Shown: positions 54,219-62,867 of the stretch, in pieces | How the letters are laid out: every line of letters begins with the position of its first letter | Position numbering within the stretch: position 1 is the stretch's first letter | From: Prevotellaceae bacterium | GTDB lineage: Bacteria; Bacteroidota; Bacteroidia; Bacteroidales; UBA932 | Direction of reading: 5' to 3' | Length of the DNA: 64,000 bases | Assembly (NCBI GenBank): GCA_031258195.1 | Contig: JAIRNF010000056.1 | Span: 1-64,000, forward strand | Made by a program: the position numbers and the translations under genes | The notes under the pieces: generated by a model | Told to the model about the DNA's origin: nothing | Databases searched by the model: none | The model's input: only the letters and a program-made list of their open reading frames with translations

Positions 54219-56090
54219 ATGCGATTTATTAGACTAATAAGCATAATTACCTTACTTATTACATTTACCACTGCTAGCTCTGGACAAGATGTACAGGTAC
54301 AAAAATCAACCGAAAAAATTCGTATTGATGGCAACGTGTTCTATGTTCATAACGTAAAAAAGGGAGAAACTATCTACTCGCTTACCAAAGTATATAACAT
54401 ATCGGAAGATGAGCTGAAGCGTACAAACCCCCAGCTGGTGGATGGGTTAAAAGATGGACAGGTTTTACGCATTCCCGAAAAACCGTTGCAAGCGGCTGTA
54501 GCGCAAACCACTCCTTCGAAGCCGGACGGAGCTGTGGAGCACGAGGTCCAGCGTAAAGAGACACTCTACTCTATTTCTCGACAGTATAACGTTAGCATTG
54601 ATGCCATTAAAAGAGCTAACCCTACTATTGATGACAATATCAAAAAAGGGCAAATTCTATACATCCCAACTCAAGCCGCCATAAACGGGCAAGCCAATGC
54701 TATACAACCAGAAGTTCAACAGCCCGTAGCTTCTATAAGACATGAGAAGGAAGGCGACAATATGGCGGGCGAACATATCTATCATTCCGTACAAAAAGGC
54801 GAAACATTATATAGTATAGCCAAGCAATATTCTGCCAACGAAAATACGATTAAGCAGCTTAACAGCGATGCGTTTAAAGATAACGCATTACTGGAAGGAG
54901 CAGTGCTGCGAATTCCGAAATACGAGCCGGAGAACCTATCGTCGGGTACAAAAATTCTATTTCCCGGTTATACCTATCAACCTAACGAAACCCTTACTCC
55001 GGTAAACTCATATAGATACACACGTACAGATATTTTTAATGTAGCATTTTTAATCCCATTCAACGCCAAGCAGTCAGAAAGCGCTACAGCTGCTGGGGAT
55101 AGAAAACAAAACCAATATCTTGAATTTTACGAAGGCGCGCTACTTGCTATCGACACGCTAAAGAAAGACGGATTATCGCTAAACGTTTCAACTTTTGATG
55201 TATCAGATGCCAGAAGTCTAGAGTCGGCATTGCGTAGCTCTGATGTCCAAGCATCGCAGCTTGTAATAGCCCCTGTATCGGCTGAATTTACCGAGCCGCT
55301 GACAGCTTTTGCCCAAAGAAGACAAATACCTGTTGTTTTGGCAAGGGAATCGGTAACAGATTCTATAGTCGCTTACAATCCTTATCTTATAAAGCTTAGA
55401 CCATCTCCACAGGCAGAAAATCATAAATTATTAAAAGACATTTGTCTGCCTAACCGTAATATTGTTTTAGTTGCTCACCATGGAGGAGACACTATCCTAC
55501 TGCATAGCTATAGCCAGATTCTGAAAGAAAAGGGGTGTACTTATTCTACGCTTAGCTACTCTATTGCACAATCAAGAAACGAGCTGGAATCAAAGCTTAA
55601 TTCTACACAAGAGAACCATATAATTGTGGCTTCCGCTAATAGCCAGCCTTTTGTAATGAATATTCTTGAAACGCTGAATGTTTTATCTATAAAAGGAAAG
55701 CTTAAAACGTTTATTTATGGCTCGCCGGAATGGCGTAAGATGAGCATGAACAGCATGCAGCTGGCATACCTATATAGCTTAAATTTACGTACAGCACAAG
55801 TTTTCTATGTTGATTATAACAATCTTGACACAAAAAAATTTATAGCCAAGTACCGCCGCCATTACAAAGGCGAGCCTGGAAATTACTCTTTCTACGGACA
55901 TGATGTTAGCCTCTACTTCCTAAGCTGCCTGAAAGAATACGGCGCTAATTTTATGCCGTTCTTACCATCGCACGAAGAAAGCCTGCTTCAATCGCGCTTT
56001 TTATTCAAGCAAATAGGATACGGCGGTATGAAGAACGAAGGTGTATTTTTGCTTGAATACCAACCCGACCTAAATATTATAAGGAAATAA
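54219..56090 (+). CDS. LysM and PBP1-type periplasmic binding domain protein
   Basis: A 623-residue exported protein. A signal peptide is followed by three LysM domains (VKKGETIYSLTKVYNISED near residue 50, VQRKETLYSISRQYNVSID near 111, VQKGETLYSIAKQYSANEN near 191), which bind peptidoglycan. From about residue 265 the rest (FNVAFLIPFNAKQ ... LEFYEGALLAIDTLKKDG) is a type 1 periplasmic-binding fold like amino-acid receptor proteins. No transporter is nearby, so a wall-associated sensor or structural role, like LpoA-type lipoproteins, is a fair guess only. The SGNH gene follows after 3 bases. Confidence 0.85.
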   Translation: MRFIRLISIITLLITFTTASSGQDVQVQKSTEKIRIDGNVFYVHNVKKGETIYSLTKVYNISEDELKRTNPQLVDGLKDGQVLRIPEKPLQAAVAQTTPSKPDGAVEHEVQRKETLYSISRQYNVSIDAIKRANPTIDDNIKKGQILYIPTQAAINGQANAIQPEVQQPVASIRHEKEGDNMAGEHIYHSVQKGETLYSIAKQYSANENTIKQLNSDAFKDNALLEGAVLRIPKYEPENLSSGTKILFPGYTYQPNETLTPVNSYRYTRTDIFNVAFLIPFNAKQSESATAAGDRKQNQYLEFYEGALLAIDTLKKDGLSLNVSTFDVSDARSLESALRSSDVQASQLVIAPVSAEFTEPLTAFAQRRQIPVVLARESVTDSIVAYNPYLIKLRPSPQAENHKLLKDICLPNRNIVLVAHHGGDTILLHSYSQILKEKGCTYSTLSYSIAQSRNELESKLNSTQENHIIVASANSQPFVMNILETLNVLSIKGKLKTFIYGSPEWRKMSMNSMQLAYLYSLNLRTAQVFYVDYNNLDTKKFIAKYRRHYKGEPGNYSFYGHDVSLYFLSCLKEYGANFMPFLPSHEESLLQSRFLFKQIGYGGMKNEGVFLLEYQPDLNIIRK

Positions 56091-56093
56091 ACA

Positions 56094-57176
56094 ATGAGGA
56101 AATGTAGCATAATCATCATTTCTCTTCTTTTATGCAATGCCGGCTTAGCTCAGGAAATAAAATGGGCCGAAGGCAGAACCCTTACCGTTGAAGGAAAAGC
56201 GGGTAAAGGACAAAGAGATCACTTTTACGATCGGCTACCCGGCTCGGCAAAAAAAGAAGCGCGCCAAGAGCTTTGGGATTTGGCACAGCACAGCGCCGGT
56301 TTATGTATCCGTTTTAGCACCGATAGCCCTAACATCCATGCGCGTTGGACGCTGCGTTTTGATACCAATATGCCCCACCTAACATGTTGTGTTACAAACG
56401 GAATCGATTTATACGCATTAGATGAACAAAGCGGAAAATGGCTATGGGCAGGGCTAGTAAAGCCATACAAGAAAAGCGATAATAGCGGAGCAATTCTAAA
56501 AAACCTGCCGAAAGAAATGCGCCACTATATGCTATACCTGCCGATGTATAACGGTATTGATTCGGTTTTTATAGGAACGGATAGCGACGCACAGCTTCTT
56601 TCTTTTGAAAGAAATAGCAAGCATAAACCTGTTGTATTCTATGGCACATCTATTATGCAGGGCGCGTCGGCATCGCGCTGCGGCTTAGCAGCAACAGCCA
56701 TTTTAGGTAGATTTTTCAACGTAGAAACCATAAATTTAGGATTCTCAGGAAATGCTCGAATGGAAAGCGTTATAGGAGATGTTATGACCTCTATGGATGC
56801 TTCTTGCTATGTCGTGGATTGTCTTCCAAACATGACCTTAGCTATGATTAACGAGCGGGCGGCAACATTTATCAAGCAGCTTAAAACCGTAAAACCGCAC
56901 ATACCTATTATACTTGTCGAATGCTCTCCTAACGAAGCGGGTTGGCTGGATCAGTCCGAAGAAACCCGTATTAACGAGAAGAATAAGGCGTTCTACGCTA
57001 TTTACCAAGAGCTGTTAGCTAACGGTTATACCGATATTTACTATGTACCGAATACCACGCTAATAGGTAACGACCGAGAGGCAACTATAGACGGAACTCA
57101 CTATAACGATCTAGGGTTTGTTCGTTACTCTGAGTGCTTGAAATCTGTTTTAGGAAAGATATTAAGCGAGCGATAG
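56094..57176 (+). CDS. SGNH/GDSL hydrolase with N-terminal beta domain
   Basis: A 360-residue secreted esterase-type protein. After the signal peptide (ends in GLAQ) a beta-sandwich domain (to about residue 170) precedes the SGNH domain: block I FYGTSIMQGASAS (catalytic Ser), block II LGFSGNARM (Gly), block III CLPNMT (Asn) and block V IDGTHYNDLG (Asp/His). All four catalytic positions are present. It probably removes acetyl or other acyl groups from a polysaccharide; the substrate is not known. It is the last gene of the operon. Confidence 0.9.
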   Translation: MRKCSIIIISLLLCNAGLAQEIKWAEGRTLTVEGKAGKGQRDHFYDRLPGSAKKEARQELWDLAQHSAGLCIRFSTDSPNIHARWTLRFDTNMPHLTCCVTNGIDLYALDEQSGKWLWAGLVKPYKKSDNSGAILKNLPKEMRHYMLYLPMYNGIDSVFIGTDSDAQLLSFERNSKHKPVVFYGTSIMQGASASRCGLAATAILGRFFNVETINLGFSGNARMESVIGDVMTSMDASCYVVDCLPNMTLAMINERAATFIKQLKTVKPHIPIILVECSPNEAGWLDQSEETRINEKNKAFYAIYQELLANGYTDIYYVPNTTLIGNDREATIDGTHYNDLGFVRYSECLKSVLGKILSER

Positions 57177-57485
57177 ACCATTGCCTTCCGTCAATGCCAA
57201 ACGAAGTGAGATATCTGCCCCAAAGTAGCGGTAAGGGGTAAGGTAATAACGTCATAATAGCCGGTAACGCGAACCGCAAAAAGATTTTTATACCATTACC
57301 TAAAACATACCATAACTTTTAAAAAATAGTATTGTCATTTCGAGCGAAACAAAAACCGTCATTTCGAGCGCGGCGAGAAATCTGTTTTTTCAACGTACTT
57401 CTGCTATTTAGCAGATTTCTCGCCGCGCTCGAAATGACGGTTTTTAGGGCTAAGTATGATTAGCTAAGAAAAGGCAGCCAACGCA
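57177..57485. other. Intergenic region with repeats
   Basis: The 309 bases between convergent genes hold a half repeat (57193-57212, AACGAAGTGAGATATCTG core), another partial copy (57334-57349) and the full palindrome at 57351-57445. No gene is seen. Confidence 0.6.
57351..57445. repeat. Perfect 34-bp inverted repeat, REP-like family; likely bidirectional terminator
   Basis: The arms 57351-57384 and 57412-57445 are perfect complements over 34 bases, beginning AAAAACCGTCATTTCGAGCG and ending in the mirror with five T. The 27-base loop holds a small nested stem (57401-57404 with 57411-57414). A and T runs at the outer ends make it terminator-like for both convergent genes. Compared with the other copies, GAAGCG reads GCGGCG with the matching change on the other arm. 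Confidence 0.85.
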
Positions 57486-60299
57486 TTAAAGCGCATTAAA
57501 GTAGTTATCAAACCTGCTCGACCGCTTGTCATACTTCAACAGATCTCTAAGCGACGATCCTTTTACGTTGATTCCAAAACTCCAGCTTTTGTATCGTCCA
57601 ACCGGAATCCAAGAGAAGTTAAACTCAAAACAGTGCAAGTCTCGGTGGATTGAAACTTGAGTATTTGCTATTTCGCTTGTATTAAAATCATAGCCGGAAG
57701 AAAACGAGACCATCCAATTCTGAGTAGGGGTAACACTTCCACGCACGTTGAGCGTTATAATGTTATTCGTTACAGGAGTCATAACTCCCGTTGCAGAATT
57801 ATAGGGATACGACTTCGTCATAGAGTAGTTAACGCCTGCGCTTAACGACCAAGGTACGCTAAAATCAACGTAGTATAGCGTATTATGCGGAGAGAAATAA
57901 TCTACCCCTTCTACAGGGTTAGGGTTCTGCCCTGCTTCCACCCCTTTGCCTTTTCCCCCGCTAATTGTATAGTCGAATGATGTGTTAAAGCTAGTCATTC
58001 GTCCAAATTTTAAGCCTCCATGCCTAGCCCAGTATAACTTGTTTATTCCGTTTCCCTTTTCGTCAATATCATAAGGATCGACCCTAAAGCCGAAGCTCAT
58101 ACCGAACTTATCAAAAATATTTGTTCGTCCGCTAAAGTTAATTATAGCCAATTTCATCGAATCTGCCAAAAAGTTATACGATGTACTGATATTAAACGAT
58201 TCGAGCAACTTAAGTTTTAAGCTGTTGGTTCCGGTAGTATCTTTTCTATTACGCAGCTTAAACTCAAGCGAGTTGCTTATGTTAATGTTCATAGATGCAG
58301 ACTCGGAGCCCCCCAACGATGAGAACTTTTGTCCCGAATAAATATTATATTCCATCACCTTACCATCTTCCGTAGATTTTACCGACCGCCAGCCATTACC
58401 ATGATTCCTTAAATCCGGCGTATAGCCAAAGCTTATCGACGGCTTAAATACATGCCTAACCGCCTTAATTAACGGATCGCCTTTCTCCGGGTGGCTTTTA
58501 AATTGAATTAAACCGTATAAAGTAGTATTCATCGATAAGCCGAATCCGTAATTCTGAGTAATGCCTAATTCGCTAAAAGCACCGCTTTTAATGGTATCGA
58601 GTGCATTTGTAGTATTATTCCATGCGTACTTGGTCGATCTAAAATGCCAGTTCATACCGTAGTTAACAGACGGGCTTACGTTGATATACTTAAACAAGCT
58701 GAAGCTTGGCAGATCAATTCCGAAAGCATGGCTCATACCGTTGTCGAGCCTATCAAAGAAGTCTGATTCGCCCCACTGCTTATCTGTAAACGTTATGCTG
58801 TTTTCGAATCTCATGCCGTAGCTAAACCTAAACCCTTCGTAAAACTTTTCTTTACCCACGGCATTCTTTCGCTTAAAAGGTGCGAATTTACCAACATCAA
58901 AAGTTAACGAGGGTATCCCTAAGGTATATTCGCCCTCTTTTTTTCGGGTGTCGCTATCCAAGTTTCTCATTTGCTGACGATGGGTAAGGTTTATAGATAA
59001 GTTTATCGGCTTATCTTCCCAGCTTTTAGAGAACCGGACGGTTGACGACGTTGATGGCGACAAATGCTGATTGAGCGACTCCCCGTTAAGCGACGAGTAT
59101 GTTGGAGATGATAAGTTTACGCTTGCGCTGAATTGAGTTGTAGGATTGGCTTGTTGCGCCTGAGTGTGGGACCATGTAAAACGAAAATCGCCCGATTTAT
59201 AGTAGTCGGTAGAACCTTTATCTCCCACAACGTTATTTGTAATATCGAAGTTTAGGCTACCATCAAAACGATAGCGCTTTTTATATCGAATAACATTATG
59301 AGATCCCCACGAGCCCAACGTGTAATAATCTATCGTTGTAGCGATATCAAAATACTCGCCCAACACAAAGTAGTAGCCCAACCCTTGTAAAAAGAATCCC
59401 CGTGACACCTCCTCCCCAAAAGTCGGAAAGATAAGTCCCGATGACCTATCAGACATTCTGGGCACAAAGCCAAACGGGAGAAAGGCAGGCATAGGTACAT
59501 CTTCTATTACCAGATACGAGAAACCAAACACGATTTTACTATTCGGCTCCGGTATCATCTTAGACTTTGTCATGCTAAGATAAAAGTGCGGATGCGGATG
59601 GTCGCAAGTTGTGTACATCCCGCCACCCACGTTAACGCTCTTATCGGGCATCATCTTAATCTCTTTACCGTGTAAAAATCCCTCTCCCTGATGCGTAATT
59701 ACGGTTGATATCTTAGCCTTCCGCGTTTCAAAATTGTAGTTGAGGGTCTCCATGGCATACTCATCTGCCCCCTCCTTAAAAACAGGCGTTTCGACTATTT
59801 TAGTTCCGGTAGAATCCGGAATACCACAAGCAAAAAGCTCCTGAGTCTCGTAGTTAATAACAATATAACCGGCTTCTACCTGTAAATCTTGGTAAACGAT
59901 TTTAGCCTGCTTATGGAGGTACACCTTCTTATTATCCATAGAGATAATCATAGAGTCTGCCGCAACAATATCTAAAATATCTTCCAGCCCTCCTTTTCTT
60001 ACAACGGTGTCTTGAGCGTTATCCGTAGAATCTTTTAGCGCAATGGTAACAGCAGACGTATCTCCTATTGAAGATTGCCCTGTTGTATCTGATGCCGCAA
60101 CGCTATTTTCTTTTACAGTAGTGTCTTGAGCATTAATCAACCTCGCATTTATAGCAGCCTTATCTCTTACTATAAATTGCTCCGCCTTTGTAGTATCAGG
60201 TACTACAATAACTTCTTGAGCACTCCCCAATAAAGGAATACCCAAGATAAACATAGCGGTAAGTACAAAAATATGTACTAATGAAAAATGTTTAAACAA
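57486..60299 (-). CDS. lptD: LPS assembly protein LptD (Bacteroidota type)
   Basis: A 937-residue outer-membrane protein that inserts lipopolysaccharide into the outer leaflet. The signal peptide ends in GSAQ. The N-terminal jellyroll of OstA type (KVYLHKQAKIVYQDLQVEAG, YIVINYETQELFACG) is followed by a large barrel with FLPFGFVPRMSDRSSGLIFP, the usual LptD motif, and an end FNFSWIPVGRYKSWSF. Two Cys are near residue 160 and 240, but the E. coli disulfide pattern is not evident. The gene is divergent from the amidase gene, a common order in Bacteroidales. Confidence 0.88.
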   Translation of the reverse strand: MFKHFSLVHIFVLTAMFILGIPLLGSAQEVIVVPDTTKAEQFIVRDKAAINARLINAQDTTVKENSVAASDTTGQSSIGDTSAVTIALKDSTDNAQDTVVRKGGLEDILDIVAADSMIISMDNKKVYLHKQAKIVYQDLQVEAGYIVINYETQELFACGIPDSTGTKIVETPVFKEGADEYAMETLNYNFETRKAKISTVITHQGEGFLHGKEIKMMPDKSVNVGGGMYTTCDHPHPHFYLSMTKSKMIPEPNSKIVFGFSYLVIEDVPMPAFLPFGFVPRMSDRSSGLIFPTFGEEVSRGFFLQGLGYYFVLGEYFDIATTIDYYTLGSWGSHNVIRYKKRYRFDGSLNFDITNNVVGDKGSTDYYKSGDFRFTWSHTQAQQANPTTQFSASVNLSSPTYSSLNGESLNQHLSPSTSSTVRFSKSWEDKPINLSINLTHRQQMRNLDSDTRKKEGEYTLGIPSLTFDVGKFAPFKRKNAVGKEKFYEGFRFSYGMRFENSITFTDKQWGESDFFDRLDNGMSHAFGIDLPSFSLFKYINVSPSVNYGMNWHFRSTKYAWNNTTNALDTIKSGAFSELGITQNYGFGLSMNTTLYGLIQFKSHPEKGDPLIKAVRHVFKPSISFGYTPDLRNHGNGWRSVKSTEDGKVMEYNIYSGQKFSSLGGSESASMNINISNSLEFKLRNRKDTTGTNSLKLKLLESFNISTSYNFLADSMKLAIINFSGRTNIFDKFGMSFGFRVDPYDIDEKGNGINKLYWARHGGLKFGRMTSFNTSFDYTISGGKGKGVEAGQNPNPVEGVDYFSPHNTLYYVDFSVPWSLSAGVNYSMTKSYPYNSATGVMTPVTNNIITLNVRGSVTPTQNWMVSFSSGYDFNTSEIANTQVSIHRDLHCFEFNFSWIPVGRYKSWSFGINVKGSSLRDLLKYDKRSSRFDNYFNAL

Positions 60300-60321
60300 T
60301 TCTACTCGAAGATATATTTTG

Positions 60322-60329
60322 TAACTTTG
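60322..60329 (+). promoter_or_regulatory. -7 element TAACTTTG of the amidase gene
   Basis: A perfect TAnnTTTG element 56 bases ahead of the amidase ATG, in the 86-base divergent gap with lptD. Confidence 0.6.
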
Positions 60330-60385
60330 CTCTAAGTTTGATCTAAAAAACAGCCAAAACTAATCATTTTTCCAAAAACAAAGGA

Positions 60386-61513
60386 ATGGCAAGCAAAAAC
60401 AATGTACATTTTTCGAGTTCAAAATACCTTTTTTGTCTATATTTAACGCTAGCTTGCGTTGGTTTAGCACAAAATACGCACGCACAGTCAGCACAAATAA
60501 AAAAAGTGGTTATTGATGCCGGGCATGGAGGAAAAGACTCCGGAACAGCTCATGGAGGCGCTAAAGAAAAAGATATCACATTGACAGTTGCCTTAAAGCT
60601 TGGCAAACTAATAAAACAGCATCACCCAAATGTTGAAGTTATCTATACGCGCGATAAAGATGTTTTTGTTGATCTGGATGTACGTGCAAAAATTGCCAAT
60701 AAAAACCACGCCGACCTGTTCATATCCATTCATGTTAATGGTGCAGAGGATACCAGAGCTACCGGTAGCGAAACATTCGTTATGGGGGCAAGCAAGTCTA
60801 AAGCAAATATGGCTGTTGCCCAACGAGAGAACTCCGTTATTACTTACGAAGAAGATTATACAACAAAATACGAAGGCTTCGACCCCAACTCTCCCGAATC
60901 GTATATTATGTTTAGCCTAATGCAAAATGTATATCTTGAGCAAAGCCTGCATCTAGCTTCGTTTATACAAGAAGAATTTGGAAATAACCCGATAAAAGTA
61001 AACCGAGGGGTAAAGCAGAATGTTTTTCTAGTTTTACACCAAACTGCGGCACCCAGCGTTTTAATAGAGCTAGGCTTTATATCGAACTCTACCGACAGAA
61101 GCATACTAACCAACGATAAGCAGCAGGATCGTATGGCGTTATCTGTTCTAAACGCCTTTACACGGTACAAAAATATGTGCGAGAAGACGGGAACAGCATC
61201 GTATGCCTACGAGAGCTCTGCCACAGAAGCAGCCACGAACAGCTCAGCCACAACAGTAAGTAGCAGCGATAAAGAAACGGTTTACTACCGGGTACAAATC
61301 ATGTCGATCAACAAGAAAGAATCGCCAACCTCTAAGCTGTTCAAAGAGCATAAAGATGTCAGATCTATAAAAGTTGGGAATTTGTATAAATATACTCTCG
61401 GGAATTTTACAAAAAAATCGGAAGCAGCAGCATTAAGTAAGCGCATTCAGAAAGACTTTCCGGGTGCTTTTGTTATTGCCGTGCAAGATGAAAAAATTGT
61501 TCCGGCAAAATAG
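60386..61513 (+). CDS. N-acetylmuramoyl-L-alanine amidase with SPOR domain
   Basis: A 375-residue periplasmic zinc hydrolase that cuts the bond between muramic acid and the peptide in peptidoglycan. Signal peptide ends near THAQ. The Amidase_3 domain shows VVIDAGHGGKDSGTAHGG near residue 40, SIHVNGAE near 116, and the C-terminal LIELGFISNSTD near 230. The linker is Ser/Ala/Thr-rich; the last 75 residues are a SPOR domain (YYRVQIMSINKKES). It matches the AmiC-like enzymes of cell separation. Confidence 0.93.
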   Translation: MASKNNVHFSSSKYLFCLYLTLACVGLAQNTHAQSAQIKKVVIDAGHGGKDSGTAHGGAKEKDITLTVALKLGKLIKQHHPNVEVIYTRDKDVFVDLDVRAKIANKNHADLFISIHVNGAEDTRATGSETFVMGASKSKANMAVAQRENSVITYEEDYTTKYEGFDPNSPESYIMFSLMQNVYLEQSLHLASFIQEEFGNNPIKVNRGVKQNVFLVLHQTAAPSVLIELGFISNSTDRSILTNDKQQDRMALSVLNAFTRYKNMCEKTGTASYAYESSATEAATNSSATTVSSSDKETVYYRVQIMSINKKESPTSKLFKEHKDVRSIKVGNLYKYTLGNFTKKSEAAALSKRIQKDFPGAFVIAVQDEKIVPAK

Positions 61514-61591
61514 TATCAGATACTTTTGTCATAGCAACAAAATATTTAAACAATCCTAAATAGACGGTGTTATTAGATAGAAAAAGAGTTG

Positions 61592-61615
61592 TTTTGCAAT
61601 TCTTTCTTATCTTTG
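61592..61615 (+). promoter_or_regulatory. Promoter ahead of the MCE gene
   Basis: TATCTTTG at 61608-61615 is a consensus -7 element, 38 bases ahead of the ATG. A TTTTG lies at 61592-61596, and a TTG at 61589-61591 is nearer to the correct spacing. Confidence 0.5.
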
Positions 61616-61653
61616 CACTCTATTTAGCCACAGAAGAATAAAGCTGCTATAGC

Positions 61654-62592
61654 ATGAAAATAAAGAAAGAGCTTAAAATAGGAATATACCTTGTCATCAC
61701 AGTTGCTGTACTATACTGGGGGCTTAACTTTTTAAGAGGTAAAGATATTTTCGGTAAAAACCAGAAATTCTATGCCGTCTTTGAAAACGTACAAGGCTTA
61801 CAGCAAACAAGTAATGTGCTGATACGTGGTTTAAAAGTTGGGATGATTGAAAAAATCGTACTTAACGAAGAAGAAAACAATTTTATTGTTACACTTCGCA
61901 TAGACTCTAAATATAATATTCCTGTGGGTACTAGAGCGGTTATCTACAGCGTAGATTTGCTGGGCTCTAAAGCCATAAAGCTGGAGTTTGGCAATAGCGA
62001 CAAATTGCATATTGACGGCGATACGCTTGCCGCCGGAATCGAAGGTGACTTAACAACAGTTTTAGATGGACTTGTTCCTATTAAAGATAAGCTGAACGTC
62101 ACGCTCGATCAGGTAAACACGCTACTATCCTCATTCAACAAAGTACTCAACGATAAATCGACAGAAAATCTAAATAAAGGTATCGAAAACTTCAGCAACA
62201 TTACTGAAAGCTTAAACAGCATTGCAAAGGCTCTTGATGAATCGATAGAAGAAGAAAAAGGTACAATCTCTAAACTCCTTGGTAATGTGGAAGAATTTAC
62301 CGATAATCTTAAAGGTAATAACGATAAGATTAATACAATTATAAGTAACCTTGTCGAAGTAAGCGATGGGCTGAGTGGGGCAAATTTTGGAGATCTTGCC
62401 GATAACCTCAACGATATAATCCGTAAACTTAAAGAAGGAGAAGGCTCGCTGGGTAAGGCTCTTACTAACGACTCATTATATATTAATCTTGTCAATACAA
62501 CAAACAGCTTAAATACATTGCTGAAAGATTTAAAAGAAAATCCGGGACGCTACGTTCAAATTTCTGTTTTCGGAAGAAAAAATAAGAACTAG
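61654..62592 (+). CDS. MCE/MlaD-family lipid transport protein
   Basis: A 312-residue membrane-anchored protein: one N-terminal helix (about residues 10-28), then an MCE domain (GLQQTSNVLIRGLKVGMIEKI, VYSVDLLGSKAIKLEFG-like segment) and a long coiled-coil rich in Asn, Leu and Ser up to the end. MlaD-like proteins form a hexamer through which phospholipids move between membranes with an MlaE/F ABC partner. No such partner is in the window. It is followed by dnaA. Confidence 0.88.
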   Translation: MKIKKELKIGIYLVITVAVLYWGLNFLRGKDIFGKNQKFYAVFENVQGLQQTSNVLIRGLKVGMIEKIVLNEEENNFIVTLRIDSKYNIPVGTRAVIYSVDLLGSKAIKLEFGNSDKLHIDGDTLAAGIEGDLTTVLDGLVPIKDKLNVTLDQVNTLLSSFNKVLNDKSTENLNKGIENFSNITESLNSIAKALDESIEEEKGTISKLLGNVEEFTDNLKGNNDKINTIISNLVEVSDGLSGANFGDLADNLNDIIRKLKEGEGSLGKALTNDSLYINLVNTTNSLNTLLKDLKENPGRYVQISVFGRKNKN

Positions 62593-62867
62593 CTGTCTGT
62601 ATTTTTCAGATAAAAAAGATAGCAGCTGAACTTACAAATTTAATGAGTTAACGTAAACTTCATATTATGAGGACTATCACATTTATTTTCTGATTATCAA
62701 ACAAATAATCTGTTAATATTTTTTAACTTTTTTGATTTGTACAGATAATTAGTCAATTGAAAGAATATTGAATTTTGCAAGACTAAAAAAAATTTTTTTT
62801 TACATTTTTTCTCTGCAATTTTGGTATTCAACTTATGCGTCAATTTTATTAAAAACTACTCAGGATT
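62593..62867. other. AT-rich region upstream of dnaA
   Basis: A 275-base A/T-rich stretch with homopolymer runs of A and T. No good TTATCCACA DnaA box was found, so an origin cannot be claimed from this part. Confidence 0.45.

Noticed and set aside
42115..57445. CRISPR-like repeats
   Set aside because: The repeats are inverted, widely spaced and not in tandem with unique spacers of equal size.
62593..62867. Replication origin upstream of dnaA
   Set aside because: The stretch is AT-rich but lacks clear DnaA boxes.
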